A stretch of 64,000 bases of DNA from Xenorhabdus lircayensis (GCF_016306625.1 NZ_JACOII010000037.1:100450-164449); one strand, 5' to 3'. Positions 51,251-63,965 are shown, numbered from the stretch's first letter. The notes: generated by a model from the sequence alone, not told the origin. Translations and numbers: made by a program.

Positions 51251-51817
51251 TTATTTCACGCGAGAAACGTATTCGTTAGAACGGGTATCAACTTTAATGA
51301 CTTCACCGATCTGTACAAACAGAGGTACTTTAACTACCGCACCCGTGCTCAGAGTTGCTGGTTTACCACCGGTACCCGCGGTATCACCTTTCAGGCCTGG
51401 GTCAGTCTCAACGATTTCCAGTTCAACGAAGTTTGGTGGAGTTACAGCGATAGGACGGCCATCCCACAGAGTCAGAATACATTCTGCCTGATCTATCAGC
51501 CATTTTGCATTGTCACCAACGGCTTTCTCATCCGCAGCCAGCTGCTCGAAAGTTTCGTTGTTCATGAAATGCCAGAATTCACCGTCGTTGTACAAATAAG
51601 TCAAGTTGGCATCCATGACATCTGCACTTTCAACAGAATCTGTTGATTTAAAAGTTTTTTCTAGCAGTTTACCAGAAATCAGCTTACGAAGACGAACACG
51701 GGCAAATGCCTGCCCTTTACCTGGTTTAACAAATTCACTGTCAAGAATAGCGCACGGCTCGCCATCTAACATGATTTTAAGACCTGAACGGAATTCATTG
51801 GTACTATAAGTAGCCAT
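51251..51817 (-). CDS. efp: Elongation factor P
   Basis: A 188-residue, three-domain tRNA mimic that rescues ribosomes stalled at polyproline. Lys34 ([10 protein letters not shown]), the residue that receives beta-lysine, is present, and the C-terminus [18 protein letters not shown] is canonical. The modification enzyme gene epmB lies directly opposite, 40 bases away, as in E. coli. Confidence 0.98.
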   Translation of the reverse strand: MATYSTNEFRSGLKIMLDGEPCAILDSEFVKPGKGQAFARVRLRKLISGKLLEKTFKSTDSVESADVMDANLTYLYNDGEFWHFMNNETFEQLAADEKAVGDNAKWLIDQAECILTLWDGRPIAVTPPNFVELEIVETDPGLKGDTAGTGGKPATLSTGAVVKVPLFVQIGEVIKVDTRSNEYVSRVK

Positions 51818-51857
51818 GGAGATCCTCTAATTTTTAACAAAATGGCTTAGCCAAAAA

Positions 51858-52889
51858 ATGGCACACATTATAACCCATATTCACCCTGTCAGAGAAGTCT
51901 GGCTACAACAACTTGCGGATGTTATTACTGATCCCAATGAGTTGTTGCAACTATTGTCCTTAAACACACATGCCATGCTGAAAGAAGGCAATGAGGCAAA
52001 GCGTTTATTTCCTCTGCGTGTGCCAAGAGCGTTTGTAACACGAATGAAAAGAGGCGATCCCCGTGATCCCCTGTTATTGCAAGTCCTGACAGCGCGGGAA
52101 GAATTTGCTACGCCTTCTGGTTTTTCCACCGATCCGTTGGATGAACAACGCAGTGCCGTTCCTGGTCTGTTGCACAAATATCGCAATCGGGCCTTGCTAT
52201 TGGTCAAAGGGGGATGCGCGGTCAATTGTCGTTATTGTTTCCGCCGTCATTTCCCTTATGAGGATAACAAAGGCAACAAAAATAACTGGCAGCTCGCACT
52301 GGATTATATCGAGCAACATCCTGAGCTTGATGAAATTATCTTCTCCGGTGGTGATCCATTGATGGCAAAAGATCATGAGCTGGACTGGTTAATTAGTCGC
52401 ATTGAATCTATTCCACACATTAAGCGGTTACGGATCCACACGCGTTTGCCGATTGTGATCCCTGATCGAATCACACTTTCGCTATGTAATCGTTTAGCAC
52501 AGTCTAATTTGCAGGTAATCATGGTAACCCATATCAACCATGCAAATGAAATTGATGATGTATTCCGGGGTAGTATGATGCGGCTAAAACAGGCTGGCGT
52601 AACACTTCTAAATCAAAGCGTGATGCTACGTGATATCAATGATAATGCCGATACTCTGGCAGATTTAAGTAATGCATTATTCGACGCGGGTATTCTGCCT
52701 TACTACATCCACGTTCTGGATAAAGTTCAAGGTGCCGCACACTTCCTCGTGGACGATGAAGAAGCGAAAGCCATCATGCGAGAATTATTGACTAAAGTCT
52801 CCGGTTATCTGGTTCCGTGCCTGACAAGGGAAATTGGTGGAGAACCAAGCAAAACACCTCTAGATTTAGGGTTGGGACAAAACCAGTGA
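51858..52889 (+). CDS. epmB: EF-P-(alpha-lysine) pathway lysine 2,3-aminomutase EpmB
   Basis: A 343-residue radical-SAM, PLP-dependent enzyme that makes (R)-beta-lysine for EF-P. The iron-sulfur cysteines are Cys120, 124 and 127 in GGCAVNCRYCFRRHF, and the PLP region is near CLTREIGGEPSKTPL at the C-terminus. It is divergent from efp, its functional partner. Confidence 0.95.
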   Translation: MAHIITHIHPVREVWLQQLADVITDPNELLQLLSLNTHAMLKEGNEAKRLFPLRVPRAFVTRMKRGDPRDPLLLQVLTAREEFATPSGFSTDPLDEQRSAVPGLLHKYRNRALLLVKGGCAVNCRYCFRRHFPYEDNKGNKNNWQLALDYIEQHPELDEIIFSGGDPLMAKDHELDWLISRIESIPHIKRLRIHTRLPIVIPDRITLSLCNRLAQSNLQVIMVTHINHANEIDDVFRGSMMRLKQAGVTLLNQSVMLRDINDNADTLADLSNALFDAGILPYYIHVLDKVQGAAHFLVDDEEAKAIMRELLTKVSGYLVPCLTREIGGEPSKTPLDLGLGQNQ

Positions 52890-53036
52890 TTGTTATCATA
52901 CCCGCCAGTCACTGATTTGGTTAATCTCATCATTGAAGATCTTCTGGAATGGGCAGCGCACAGAAACCAAACGGATACGCAACTCTTGATGTTTCGAAAC
53001 GTTTTTTCTGAGCATTGCCCAAATCGATTTTGATGC

Positions 53037-53378
53037 CTAAGGGCACTTATAGACCTGACCAATCATCTTGCTATCAAGGGGAACAAAGCTACCCAGCAGG
53101 TTCTCCGATGGACTGTTTACGCCATAAATGACGTTTCCACCTATTTCAGCCGCTTTATTGCGTAAGTCATTAGCCGCACTACGCATAGAACTGCTCTCAT
53201 TGCTCACACCATTGAGCCAGTTGCTTTGAGTACCTGCAATCTCACCTAACCGTTGGCATTCACTGCCTGGCTGAGTATCCACAAAACGTACATTAACGCC
53301 AGCGGAGGTTAATTGATGATTCGTTGTACACCCTGCCAATAATAATACTGACACACCAAGCAAAATTTTGATTCGCAT
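53037..53378 (-). CDS. yjeI: DUF4156 outer-membrane lipoprotein YjeI
   Basis: 113 residues from the ATG at 53378 (AGGGAAG upstream; an ATG four codons earlier is less likely). The lipobox is LLAGC, with Thr-Thr after the cysteine, which favours outer-membrane sorting. The conserved core is DTQPGSECQRLGEIAGTQSN and RSAANDLRNKAAEIGGNVIY, and it ends GQVYKCP. It is close to E. coli YjeI, and the gene order groSL-yjeI-epmB-efp is kept. Function is unknown. Confidence 0.92.
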   Translation of the reverse strand: MRIKILLGVSVLLLAGCTTNHQLTSAGVNVRFVDTQPGSECQRLGEIAGTQSNWLNGVSNESSSMRSAANDLRNKAAEIGGNVIYGVNSPSENLLGSFVPLDSKMIGQVYKCP

Positions 53379-53445
53379 AACTTCCCTCATTGGTTATAGG
53401 AACTTCTACCATGATGATAAATATACCCTTTGGGATTGAATTAAG

Positions 53446-53484
53446 ACAAAAAAATAAAAAGGCGAGCAGAAAAAACTGCTCGCC
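53446..53484 (-). terminator. groSL terminator
   Basis: GGCGAGCAG (53461-53469) pairs with CTGCTCGCC (53476-53484), followed on the minus strand by TTTTTATTTTTTT. Confidence 0.92.
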
Positions 53485-53537
53485 TTCAAAGTTTTTATCC
53501 TATCGGATGGGCAATTCCATCAGCAGGATGAACAGCA

Positions 53538-55196
<1,659 letters not shown>

Positions 55197-55239
55197 TTAA
55201 ATTCATTCAATTAAGAAGATCTAAGCGTAAGATATTCAA

Positions 55240-55611
<372 letters not shown>

Positions 55612-55616
55612 CTACA

Positions 55617-55646
55617 AATTGGGGCTTAAGGTCAGTACTTCAAGGG
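55617..55646 (-). promoter_or_regulatory. Sigma-32 heat-shock promoter of groSL
   Basis: On the minus strand CCCTTGAAG is followed after 13 bases by CCCCAATTT, which fits the sigma-32 consensus CTTGAAA/CCCCATnT. It lies about 85 bases before groS. Confidence 0.85.
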
Positions 55647-55709
55647 TAAGCAGCAAAAAATATTTTACTTTTTTCATACCCACTGAAATTTCAACCACAG
55701 CAGGAACAA

Positions 55710-56255
55710 CTATCTTTTATTGTGTCCACTGCCATGTTCGTCATGATTTTTCTGTTCATCGGGTTGTTGACTATCCAATGTATGGGAAGCGTTATCTTGC
55801 CTGCGCTCATACTCTCCCTCAAAAGTTTGCCCATTCTGACCATGACTACCACCACTACTTGAACCATGATTATTTGAACCATTAAAAATATTCGGGCGGT
55901 AAAAAGTGATATGGGACAATAATTTTGCTGTCAGGAGTTTCTGTACGGGAGACAGTAACAACAACAATCCGAGAAAATCGGTGAAAAAACCGGGCAATAT
56001 CAGCAAAAATCCCGCTATTACCAGAGAAACGCTTTTAATAGCTTCTTCCGCAGGGCTTTCACCCGCTGTGAGTTTTTGCTGCATAGACATAAAATTCTTG
56101 ATGCCCTGGTTACGCACAAGAGAAATTCCAAGACAAGAGGTAAGAATAACCAGCAGCAGAGTCAGCAAAACCCCAATTTCAGAGGCAATCCGAACAAACA
56201 GGACAGACTCGATGTAAACCAGCAGGCATATAAGAATAAGTGGGAGCCAGCGCAC
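55710..56255 (-). CDS. fxsA: Membrane protein FxsA
   Basis: 181 residues (E. coli 158) with four predicted inner-membrane spans (MRWLPLILICLLVYIESVLF to PGFFTDFLGLLLLLSPVQ). The polar C-terminal tail is longer than usual and rich in Asn, Gly, Ser and His (NGSNNHGSSSGGSHGQNGQ). FxsA is known for relieving phage T7 exclusion when overproduced; its normal role is unclear. It sits between groSL and aspA as in E. coli. Confidence 0.92.
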   Translation of the reverse strand: MRWLPLILICLLVYIESVLFVRIASEIGVLLTLLLVILTSCLGISLVRNQGIKNFMSMQQKLTAGESPAEEAIKSVSLVIAGFLLILPGFFTDFLGLLLLLSPVQKLLTAKLLSHITFYRPNIFNGSNNHGSSSGGSHGQNGQTFEGEYERRQDNASHTLDSQQPDEQKNHDEHGSGHNKR

Positions 56256-56400
56256 GTGGGTCTCCTTTCATTATTTGTCGTCCACACTATTTATCGTTCA
56301 CATTATGTTAGATCACATAATGTGAGGTTAGATCACGTAATGTGGGGGTAACAGTGACGGTTTTCAATACTTCAGATACTTGACTTTCCATCTCTGTAAT

Positions 56401-56416
56401 CGTGACCTCAGTCACA
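56401..56416 (+). promoter_or_regulatory. CRP-like site upstream of aspA
   Basis: CGTGACCTCAGTCACA matches TGTGA-N6-TCACA at nine of ten positions. aspA is catabolite-controlled in E. coli. Confidence 0.6.
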
Positions 56417-56515
56417 CATATGTTATTTCATTAATAAAATAGCACTATAAAGTGATCCAGGTTCAAGGCATTTCTAGTAAATCCACATATGATCGCGCCG
56501 ACAATCTCGTGATAA

Positions 56516-56529
56516 GTGATTAATATCAC
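56516..56529 (+). promoter_or_regulatory. FNR-like palindrome upstream of aspA
   Basis: GTGATTAATATCAC is a perfect 14-base palindrome close to TTGAT-N4-ATCAA, 82 bases before the aspA ATG. It would fit anaerobic activation. Confidence 0.5.
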
Positions 56530-56610
56530 GCCAGTTGTTGTTGGCAACATTATTCTCAACAAACACGTAATAGAACAGTAAAAAAACGTATCCAATTTAA
56601 GAAGGTTCTC

Positions 56611-58035
56611 ATGTCAAACAACATTCGTATCGAAGAAGACCTGTTAGGTAAACGAGAAGTCCCTGCTGAAGCCTACTACGGTATTCACACTCTACGTGCG
56701 ATTGAAAATTTTTATATCAGTGATCGCACCATCAACGATGTCCCTGAATTCATCCGTGGCATGGTGATGGTGAAGAAAGCCGCGGCACTGGCAAACAAAG
56801 AACTCCATACTATTCCAGGGAAAGTTGCAGACATTATTGTCAAAGCGTGTGATGAAGTTCTCAACACAGGTAAATGTATGGATCAATTCCCTGTTGATGT
56901 CTTTCAGGGTGGTGCAGGTACCTCTCTGAACATGAATACTAACGAGGTGCTGGCAAATATCGGCCTGGAATTGATGGGGTATTCAAAAGGTGAATATGAG
57001 TACCTGAACCCAAATGATCACCTGAACAGAAGCCAGTCAACCAACGATGCTTATCCTACTGGCTTCCGTATTGCTGTCTATAACTCACTGATGCAATTAA
57101 TTGATTCTATTGGGTTACTGAAAGCAGGCTTCGACAAAAAAGGCGTTGAATTCGATGACATCCTGAAGATGGGGCGTACCCAGCTGCAAGATGCTGTTCC
57201 AATGACGCTGGGTCAAGAATTCCGTGCTTTCTCCATGTTGTTGAAAGAAGAGATCAAAAACATCACCCGTACGGCAGAACTGCTGCTGGAAGTGAACCTC
57301 GGCGCTACTGCGATCGGTACTGGCTTAAACACTGCGCCAGGTTACCAAAAGCTGGTAGTTGAAAAATTGGCTGAAGTCACAGGATTACCTTGCCTGCCGG
57401 CAGAAGACTTGATCGAAGCGACTTCTGACTGTGGCGCTTATGTTATGGTCCACAGTACGTTGAAACGCTTGGCAGTTAAGATGTCCAAGATTTGTAACGA
57501 CTTGCGTCTGCTCTCTTCCGGCCCTCGTACTGGCCTGAATGAAATCAACCTACCAGAATTGCAGGCAGGCTCTTCCATCATGCCAGCTAAAGTGAACCCA
57601 GTTGTGCCAGAAGTCGTTAACCAAGTTTGTTTCAAAGTGATTGGTAACGATATCTGTATCACAATGGCAGCAGAAGCAGGACAGTTGCAGCTTAACGTAA
57701 TGGAACCAGCGATTGGTCAGGCCATGTTTGAATCTATGTCTATACTGAGCAACGCATGCCGCAATCTGGTTGAAAAATGTGTCAACGGCATCACTGCCAA
57801 CAAAGAAGTGTGCGAAAGCTTCGTATTCAACTCCATCGGTATCGTAACTTACCTGAATCCATTCATTGGTCACCATAATGGCGATATCGTGGGCAAGATC
57901 TGTGCTGAAACTGGCAAGAACGTCCGTGAAGTCGTGCTGGAGCGCGGTTTGCTGACCGAAGCTGAATTAGATGATATTTTCTCCGTTGAGAACCTAAAAC
58001 ATCCAACTTATAAAGCAAAACGTTTTGATGACTAA
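56611..58035 (+). CDS. aspA: Aspartate ammonia-lyase
   Basis: A 474-residue tetrameric lyase (E. coli 478) that converts aspartate to fumarate and ammonia. The superfamily signature loop [11 protein letters not shown] begins at residue 320; [12 protein letters not shown] and [10 protein letters not shown] are further active-site segments. AAGAAGG precedes the ATG. It works with DcuA (59962), which exchanges aspartate or fumarate for succinate in anaerobic respiration. Confidence 0.98.
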   Translation: MSNNIRIEEDLLGKREVPAEAYYGIHTLRAIENFYISDRTINDVPEFIRGMVMVKKAAALANKELHTIPGKVADIIVKACDEVLNTGKCMDQFPVDVFQGGAGTSLNMNTNEVLANIGLELMGYSKGEYEYLNPNDHLNRSQSTNDAYPTGFRIAVYNSLMQLIDSIGLLKAGFDKKGVEFDDILKMGRTQLQDAVPMTLGQEFRAFSMLLKEEIKNITRTAELLLEVNLGATAIGTGLNTAPGYQKLVVEKLAEVTGLPCLPAEDLIEATSDCGAYVMVHSTLKRLAVKMSKICNDLRLLSSGPRTGLNEINLPELQAGSSIMPAKVNPVVPEVVNQVCFKVIGNDICITMAAEAGQLQLNVMEPAIGQAMFESMSILSNACRNLVEKCVNGITANKEVCESFVFNSIGIVTYLNPFIGHHNGDIVGKICAETGKNVREVVLERGLLTEAELDDIFSVENLKHPTYKAKRFDD

Positions 58036-58070
58036 TTAAATGATTATAATAACGAGTTAGTCTTAATTAT

Positions 58071-58107
58071 TAAGGCACGCTATTCCAACCAGAAGCGTGC
58101 CTTTTTA
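58071..58107 (+). terminator. aspA terminator
   Basis: AAGGCACGC (58072-58080) pairs with GCGTGCCTT (58095-58103), followed by a T-run. Confidence 0.9.
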
Positions 58108-58424
58108 ATTTATATCCAAAAAAACAAAGAGATTAAAAAAATCATGCTACATAACACTATCATTAATTAACAATCAACATAAAGTAAAATTTCATTATGA
58201 AATTAATATTTATGTATTTATTTTCACCATATTATAATAAATATTATTACATCATGATATTTATTATTTATTTACACGCATAAAAAACAATGTATTATCA
58301 AAAAATAAAATACGCATAATATATATTAACATCAAGGATAAAATCGTGTGCTAGAATTAACTTACTAAAGTTATAAGCCTGCTAATTATGTAAGCTTAAA
58401 TTTTTTATATAAATTAGGTGATTT

Positions 58425-59334
58425 ATGTTTTTTGATGTTACGTTTAGAGTATTTTTATTAATACTTATCACATTAATAGTTTTTTATTAGGAATAAGGTT
58501 GAATTTAAAAAAAAAGATATCTCATCATTATTAATATATATTATATCCCCTGTTGTTATTTTTATTTAAATAATACAATCACCTTCAAATTTAACTTATT
58601 TCTCATATTCAATAACAAGTTTTTTAACAGCATCATTTTTTGCATCCATAGCTTACTTAATAGGAAAAACCTTATGGAACTGCAATAAAGCCAATCTATT
58701 CGGATTCGCAGGGGGAACAGGTAACACTGGCTATTTTGCATTACCTATAGCCTTTGCCATTTTCAGTCCTAACCAATTAGCCATTACCATTTTTATTATA
58801 ATAGGTATAAATCTATATGAATTCACAGTAGGCTATTTCATTACAGCCAAGGGTAATTTAACCACGAGAGAATGCCTAATAAAAATCAGCAAACTCCCAA
58901 TTATTTATTCTGCTATATTAGGAATACTTTTTAAAAGTAGTGAAATCACATTAAATTCAACACTAATTTCCACACTAGAAAATTTCAAAGGCGCTTATAG
59001 CGTTCTTGGTATGATGGTTATTGGAATTACTCTATCTTCTTTTTATAAGATAGAGATTGATTGGAAATTTTCTTTTTTTTCATTGCTATGGAAACATCTA
59101 ATATATCCTGTTGTTGGAATATTATTCTTCTATTATATAATTAATGTCCCTAATGATTTACTAACTGTAATAGCTTTAATGTTAGCCACACCTATGGCTG
59201 GTAATGTAGTTGTTATTGCCAGCAATCTTAATTTACATCCTGAAAAAGCTGCTTTTTCAGTAATGTTAAGTACAATACTTGCTGTTATTACTGTACCAAT
59301 TTCCATGCTTATTTTTTCCACCCCCATCAATTGA
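58425..59334 (+). pseudogene. AEC (auxin efflux carrier)-family permease, broken
   Basis: From the ATG at 58425 the frame reads MFFDVTFRVFLLILITLIVF and stops. After a shift it continues VEFKKKDISSLLIYIISPVV to an in-frame TAA at 58567-58569. It then stays open for about 250 codons through GGTGNTGYFALPIAFAIF and MLATPMAGNVVVIASNL to the stop at 59334. These are AEC-family membrane motifs. At least one frameshift (in T or A runs) and one nonsense codon break the N-terminal third. It is very AT-rich, unlike neighbours aspA and dcuA. Some strains may carry an intact copy; here it is probably inactive. Confidence 0.78.
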
Positions 59335-59961
59335 AATCAATAATTACATTTACCCCATTTGAATAGAAACCAAATGTATAATATGAGCTATAATATAGCT
59401 CATATTATAACAACCACAACAATATTGAATCTTTCTCGTTTTTATATAGTAACTGCAACATAAAATTTACATTAAAATCACTCATACAAAAATTAATGCC
59501 AAATTCTATTTTTTTAACCATAACTGACCTTTATATCAAAAATAAGATGTAATTTAAACTCATAAAAATACAAAAAGTTTGTGTTAAAACAACATATAAT
59601 GATGTAATCTATATTAAATTACTGAATAAATAAAAATATCCAATATATAAAGTAAAGTGTTTTTATGATGACTAAATGTAATACAAAGATTTTTAGTAAA
59701 AAATCGACTACCTCAGATAATTAACTGATTCTAATACCGCTACAGCCAGGAGATTTTTAACCACTATTCTACACCGACCACATAACCAGCGATAGTTCTA
59801 GCTCTTACCCATAACCGGATAAAAACATTGAATATCAATAAATTAAAAACACTCTACTATTTAGAACAGTTATTTAGATAACATAGCTTTTATGTTTTAT
59901 CAATAACACAAACATTTAACAAAAATATTTCACAACATTAAAAATTTAAGGGGTATGTAAT
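59335..59961. other. AT-rich spacer before dcuA
   Basis: About 630 bases with no gene. A perfect 14-bp inverted repeat (59377-59390 with 59396-59409, core ATGAGCTA/TAGCTCAT) could form a cruciform or end the broken permease transcript. The dcuA promoter should lie in the last 150 bases; I cannot place it firmly. Confidence 0.45.
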
Positions 59962-61263
59962 ATGTTAGCCGTAGAATTAGTTATCGTTCTGCTGGCCATT
60001 TTTTTGGGAGCGCGATTAGGGGGAATAGGTATTGGCTTTGCTGGAGGACTTGGTGTCTTAGCTCTATCTACTATCGGAGTCAAACCGGGAAGTATTCCAT
60101 TTGACGTTATTTCAATCATTATGGGAGTTATCGCGGCTATTTCTGTCATGCAAGTCTCTGGCGGGCTAGATTATTTGGTTCAACAAACAGAAAAATTACT
60201 GCGAAGGAATCCCAAATATATCACTATCCTCGCACCAATCGTTACTTATTGTTTAACTCTGTTAGCTGGAACAGGAAATATCTCTCTGGCCACACAACCA
60301 GTGATCGCCGAAGTAGCAAAAGAACAAGGCATTAAACCATGCCGACCACTATCAACAGCAGTCGTAGCCGCACAAATTGGGCTTACCTCTTCGCCAATCT
60401 CCGCCGCAGTAGTCTATATGTCTTCTATTATGGAAGGGCAAGGTGTTAGTTACATTCAGATGTTGATGATAATAATCCCCTCATCATTTGCTGCGATTAT
60501 TTTGATGTCATTCATCATCTCATGGTTTTTCAACTCCAGATTGTCTAACGATCCTATTTACCAAAAACGCCTTGCAGATGGTCTAGTTGAACTACGCGGC
60601 AGTCATAAAATTGATATCAAACCAAAATCTAAACTCTCTGTATTGCTGTTTCTGTTAGGGGTAATTGGGATTGTTATTTACGCGATTATTAACAGCCCAA
60701 GTATTGGCTTAATCGAAAAGCCACTTATGAATACTACTAGTGCAATCCTTATCATCATGTTAAGTGTCGCCACTCTCACAACTATTGTTTGTTCTGTTAA
60801 TACCGATGCTATTTTAAATTCGAGCACCTTTAAAGCTGGAATGAGTGCATGCATCTGTATTATGGGTGTCGCATGGCTAGGAGATACATTTGTCCAGGCT
60901 AATATGGATTGGATTAAAGAAACTGCGGGTAGCTTAATTCATGCTCAACCGTGGTTGTTAGCAGTAATTTTCTTCTTCTGCTCAGCCTTGCTCTATTCGC
61001 AGGCAGCAACAGCTAAGGCCCTGATGCCAATGGTACTGGCGCTACATGTCACGCCATTAACTGCGATTGCTTCTTTCCCTGCGGTTTCTGGTCTGTTTAT
61101 CCTGCCAACTTATCCGACACTGGTTGCAGCCGTACAGATGGACGATACCGGAACCACCCGTATTGGGCGTTTTGTATTCAATCATCCATTCTTTATTCCG
61201 GGCACTATTGCCGTTGTATTGGCCGTCACATTCGGCTTCCTGCTTGGTGGCATCATTTTGTAA
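59962..61263 (+). CDS. dcuA: Anaerobic C4-dicarboxylate transporter DcuA
   Basis: A 433-residue inner-membrane transporter, the same length as in E. coli, that exchanges aspartate, fumarate or malate for succinate. Signatures are FLGARLGGIGIGFAGGLGVL, ILAPIVTYCLTLLAGTGNIS and VQMDDTGTTRIGRFVFNHPF. AAGGGG lies nine bases before the ATG. It forms the usual functional pair with aspA, although the broken AEC gene separates them. Confidence 0.97.
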   Translation: MLAVELVIVLLAIFLGARLGGIGIGFAGGLGVLALSTIGVKPGSIPFDVISIIMGVIAAISVMQVSGGLDYLVQQTEKLLRRNPKYITILAPIVTYCLTLLAGTGNISLATQPVIAEVAKEQGIKPCRPLSTAVVAAQIGLTSSPISAAVVYMSSIMEGQGVSYIQMLMIIIPSSFAAIILMSFIISWFFNSRLSNDPIYQKRLADGLVELRGSHKIDIKPKSKLSVLLFLLGVIGIVIYAIINSPSIGLIEKPLMNTTSAILIIMLSVATLTTIVCSVNTDAILNSSTFKAGMSACICIMGVAWLGDTFVQANMDWIKETAGSLIHAQPWLLAVIFFFCSALLYSQAATAKALMPMVLALHVTPLTAIASFPAVSGLFILPTYPTLVAAVQMDDTGTTRIGRFVFNHPFFIPGTIAVVLAVTFGFLLGGIIL

Positions 61264-61292
61264 TTGGATAATATCTATTATTTGACAACGTT

Positions 61293-61320
61293 ATTTCAGG
61301 GGCGTGTTAGCCCCTGAAAT
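61293..61320 (+). terminator. Stem-loop after dcuA
   Basis: ATTTCAGGGGC (61293-61303) pairs with GCCCCTGAAAT (61310-61320). The tail ATTCCTTCTT is only partly T-rich. Confidence 0.65.
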
Positions 61321-61473
61321 ATTCCTTCTTCTTAAAATCTTTTTCTGTTAAAAACACAGCATTGTCTTAATATTAGGCAAGTGACTTTCTGCCATCAGCC
61401 TCATCGGTTATAGTGCAGGCTCTGATAAATTTCACAAATCAAACCCACGATACAGGCAGGTCAAAGATTACTT

Positions 61474-63285
61474 ATGATGAAACGTATTCTCATTCTGTTT
61501 CTGCTGTTCAGCGGTATCGCGCTTTCTCCCATCAAGGCCAGCGCACTGTTTGAACCGCCAGGGCAAAATCTCTACCTTCCGGCTGATCAGGCATTTATGT
61601 TTGATTTTCAACAACAAGGAAATAAACTCACACTAAACTGGGATATCAAACCGGGTTATTACCTCTACCGAAAACAATTCAGCATCACCCCTGAGCAAGC
61701 GTCGCTAGATAAAATCGTGTACGCCAAAGGAGTGGATCATGAAGATGAATTTTTTGGTAAGACTGAAGTTTATTTTCAATCCGCACGTATCGATGTCCCT
61801 ATTCTGTCTGCCACCAATGATTCCTCTCTTCAAGTGACTTATCAGGGATGTGCAGAAGCGGGTTATTGTTATCCTCCTGAAACCCTGAACGTACCATTAC
61901 AAGCGGTTGCTGCTGCACCATTACCCAATAATGAAACAACAACACCCGATATAGCAGTACCTCAAATAGCTGTACCTCAAATAGCTGTACCTCAAATAAC
62001 AACACCGCAAGAAACATTATCCTCACAAGAACCATTACAACAGGAAGATGTTCAGACCAAAGTCCATGACGTTCCATTTTCGCCTTTATGGGCGCTGTTG
62101 ATTGGTATTGGCATCGCTTTTACTCCTTGCATATTGCCCATGTACCCTCTAATTTCCAGCATCATTCTGGGCCAGAAACGGCCTGAAAGTCTGAAACGCA
62201 TCTTTTGGCTCGCCATAAGTTACGTTCAAGGGATGGCCCTCACTTATACTATTCTTGGATTAATCATCGCCGCTGCTGGCTTACAATTCCAAGCTGCCCT
62301 GCAAAATCCTTACATTCTGGTAGGGTTGTCAGTGCTATTTATTTTGCTCGCCTTATCAATGTTTGGGCTATACACATTGCAACTTCCTTCTTCTGTCCAG
62401 ACTCGTTTGGTGAATTGGAGCAACAAACAGCAAAGTGGCTCTTACATTGGCGTATTCGTTATGGGAGCCTTAGCGGGGCTGATCGCGTCTCCCTGCACCA
62501 CCGCACCACTCAGTGCCATTTTGCTCTATATCGCCCAAAGCGGTAACACACTACTTGGTGGCGTGACCCTTTATCTCTATGCGCTTGGTATAGGTTTGCC
62601 GCTTATCGCCGTCACATTATTCGGTCATAAACTTCTGCCTCGCAGCGGCTCGTGGATGCAATACGTTAAAGAAGCCTTTGGATTCATTATCCTGGCGCTG
62701 CCAGTATTTCTGCTGGAGCGGGTACTTGGTGATACATGGGGCATCAGGTTGTGGAGCATACTGGCTGTTGCCTTCCTTGTCTGGGCTTTCGCACTAACAC
62801 TAAACAGCAAGAAGGGCTGGCTGCGTACCTTACAGATCGTCTTGCTAGTTCTAGCACTTATCGCTTCAGGCCCCTTACAGGATTGGGTGTGGGGAAACCC
62901 TACGGCAGAGCAGAAAAAAACTGCAATAAAATTCCAACAAGTCAGTGATTGGCAAGAATTAAGCCAACTTTTAGCTGAAAATCGCCATCAACCGATTATG
63001 TTGGATCTGTATGCTGACTGGTGCGTAGCCTGCAAGGAGTTTGAAAAATATACTTTCAGTGATCCACAAGTACAGGCACAATTGGGCCAATTCCTCTTGT
63101 TACAGGCAAATGTCACGGATAACGGACCAAAACAGAAAGAATTACTGCAAAAATTAAAAGTGCTGGGGCTTCCCACTATCTTGTTTTTTGACACTCAAGG
63201 AAAAGAGTTAACCGATTCACGAATCAATGGATTCATAGATGCGGAACGTTTTAGCCAGCAAATACAGCATTTACAACAGCAATAA
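61474..63285 (+). CDS. dsbD: Thiol:disulfide interchange protein DsbD
   Basis: 603 residues (E. coli 565). A signal peptide (cut near ASA-LF) is followed by a periplasmic alpha domain with paired cysteines in [13 protein letters not shown], then eight membrane spans with [10 protein letters not shown] and [11 protein letters not shown], and a C-terminal thioredoxin domain with [10 protein letters not shown]. It carries electrons from cytoplasmic thioredoxin to DsbC and CcmG. The linker before the first span has three copies of the pentapeptide AVPQI (15-base units at 61951, 61966 and 61981), which explains part of the extra length. cutA, usually just upstream, is absent. Confidence 0.96.
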   Translation: MMKRILILFLLFSGIALSPIKASALFEPPGQNLYLPADQAFMFDFQQQGNKLTLNWDIKPGYYLYRKQFSITPEQASLDKIVYAKGVDHEDEFFGKTEVYFQSARIDVPILSATNDSSLQVTYQGCAEAGYCYPPETLNVPLQAVAAAPLPNNETTTPDIAVPQIAVPQIAVPQITTPQETLSSQEPLQQEDVQTKVHDVPFSPLWALLIGIGIAFTPCILPMYPLISSIILGQKRPESLKRIFWLAISYVQGMALTYTILGLIIAAAGLQFQAALQNPYILVGLSVLFILLALSMFGLYTLQLPSSVQTRLVNWSNKQQSGSYIGVFVMGALAGLIASPCTTAPLSAILLYIAQSGNTLLGGVTLYLYALGIGLPLIAVTLFGHKLLPRSGSWMQYVKEAFGFIILALPVFLLERVLGDTWGIRLWSILAVAFLVWAFALTLNSKKGWLRTLQIVLLVLALIASGPLQDWVWGNPTAEQKKTAIKFQQVSDWQELSQLLAENRHQPIMLDLYADWCVACKEFEKYTFSDPQVQAQLGQFLLLQANVTDNGPKQKELLQKLKVLGLPTILFFDTQGKELTDSRINGFIDAERFSQQIQHLQQQ

Positions 63286-63303
63286 TCTGGAAGGAGAGCT
63301 ACT

Positions 63304-63876
63304 GTGCAACGTGAATATGTGCTTAGTCATGTCCTGAACTTACTGGAGCAGCATGGCTTGTCTGCATCATTGGAGACGCTTTTAACTCCCCTTGATATTG
63401 ATATTAACCACATAAAACATTTTTGGCCTGATCGTGAAGCCCTGCTCTACGATTGCCTTCGCCATCACAGCCAACAGATTGAAATCTGGCAGCGTCAAAT
63501 CCTGCTGGACGAAAATGTGAGTCCTGAACAAAAATTATTGGCACGCTTTGATGCCCTCAAGGAAAAAGTGCAGGAACAGCGTTATCCGGGTTGCCTATTC
63601 ATTGCTGCTTGCAGCACTTTCCCCGATGCTGACCATCCGATCCACCAATTAGCAGAATTGCAAAAACAAAATTCTTTCCATTACACGGTAGAGTTATTAC
63701 AACAACTCGATATTGACGACAATGAACAAGTTGCCAAACAGATGGAACTGATCCTTGAGGGATGTCTTAGTAAGTTATTAGTGAAAAGAGAGCTTGAAGA
63801 TGTGATCACAGCAAAACTGCTGGTACAGGATATTCTAACCATCGCAAAATGCCGAAAAAATGGTGCGTTAAGTTAA
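63304..63876 (+). CDS. yjdC: TetR-family regulator YjdC (DscR-like)
   Basis: A 190-residue TetR-type repressor (E. coli YjdC 191). Its N-terminal helix-turn-helix is atypical (VLSHVLNLLEQHGLSASLET to HFWPDREALLYDCL). The ligand domain contains RYPGCLFIAACSTFPDADHP and KQMELILEGCLSKLLVKREL. The start is GTG at 63304 with AAGGAGAG upstream. It follows dsbD by 18 bases and is probably co-transcribed with it. Its targets are not settled. Confidence 0.92.
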   Translation: MQREYVLSHVLNLLEQHGLSASLETLLTPLDIDINHIKHFWPDREALLYDCLRHHSQQIEIWQRQILLDENVSPEQKLLARFDALKEKVQEQRYPGCLFIAACSTFPDADHPIHQLAELQKQNSFHYTVELLQQLDIDDNEQVAKQMELILEGCLSKLLVKRELEDVITAKLLVQDILTIAKCRKNGALS

Positions 63877-63965
63877 TAAAAATCGGCCCTAGCCGAATAA
63901 CCACACTAAATTGGTATAGAAACACAGCAATCAATCAATTTTCATGGACTTTTCGCAGAAAGTAT

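Larger units (their letters stand above)
56256..56610. other. aspA upstream control region
   Basis: 355 bases. It holds a 20-base tandem repeat (GTTAGATCACATAATGTGAG at 56307 and 56327), an inverted repeat TCACATTATG/CATAATGTGA overlapping it, a CRP-like site at 56401 and an FNR/CRP-like palindrome at 56516. Confidence 0.55.

Noticed and set aside
52890..53036. Possible short coding remnant between epmB and yjeI (plus-strand reading IIEDLLEWAAHRNQTDTQ)
   Set aside because: Too short to assign to any family, and no start.
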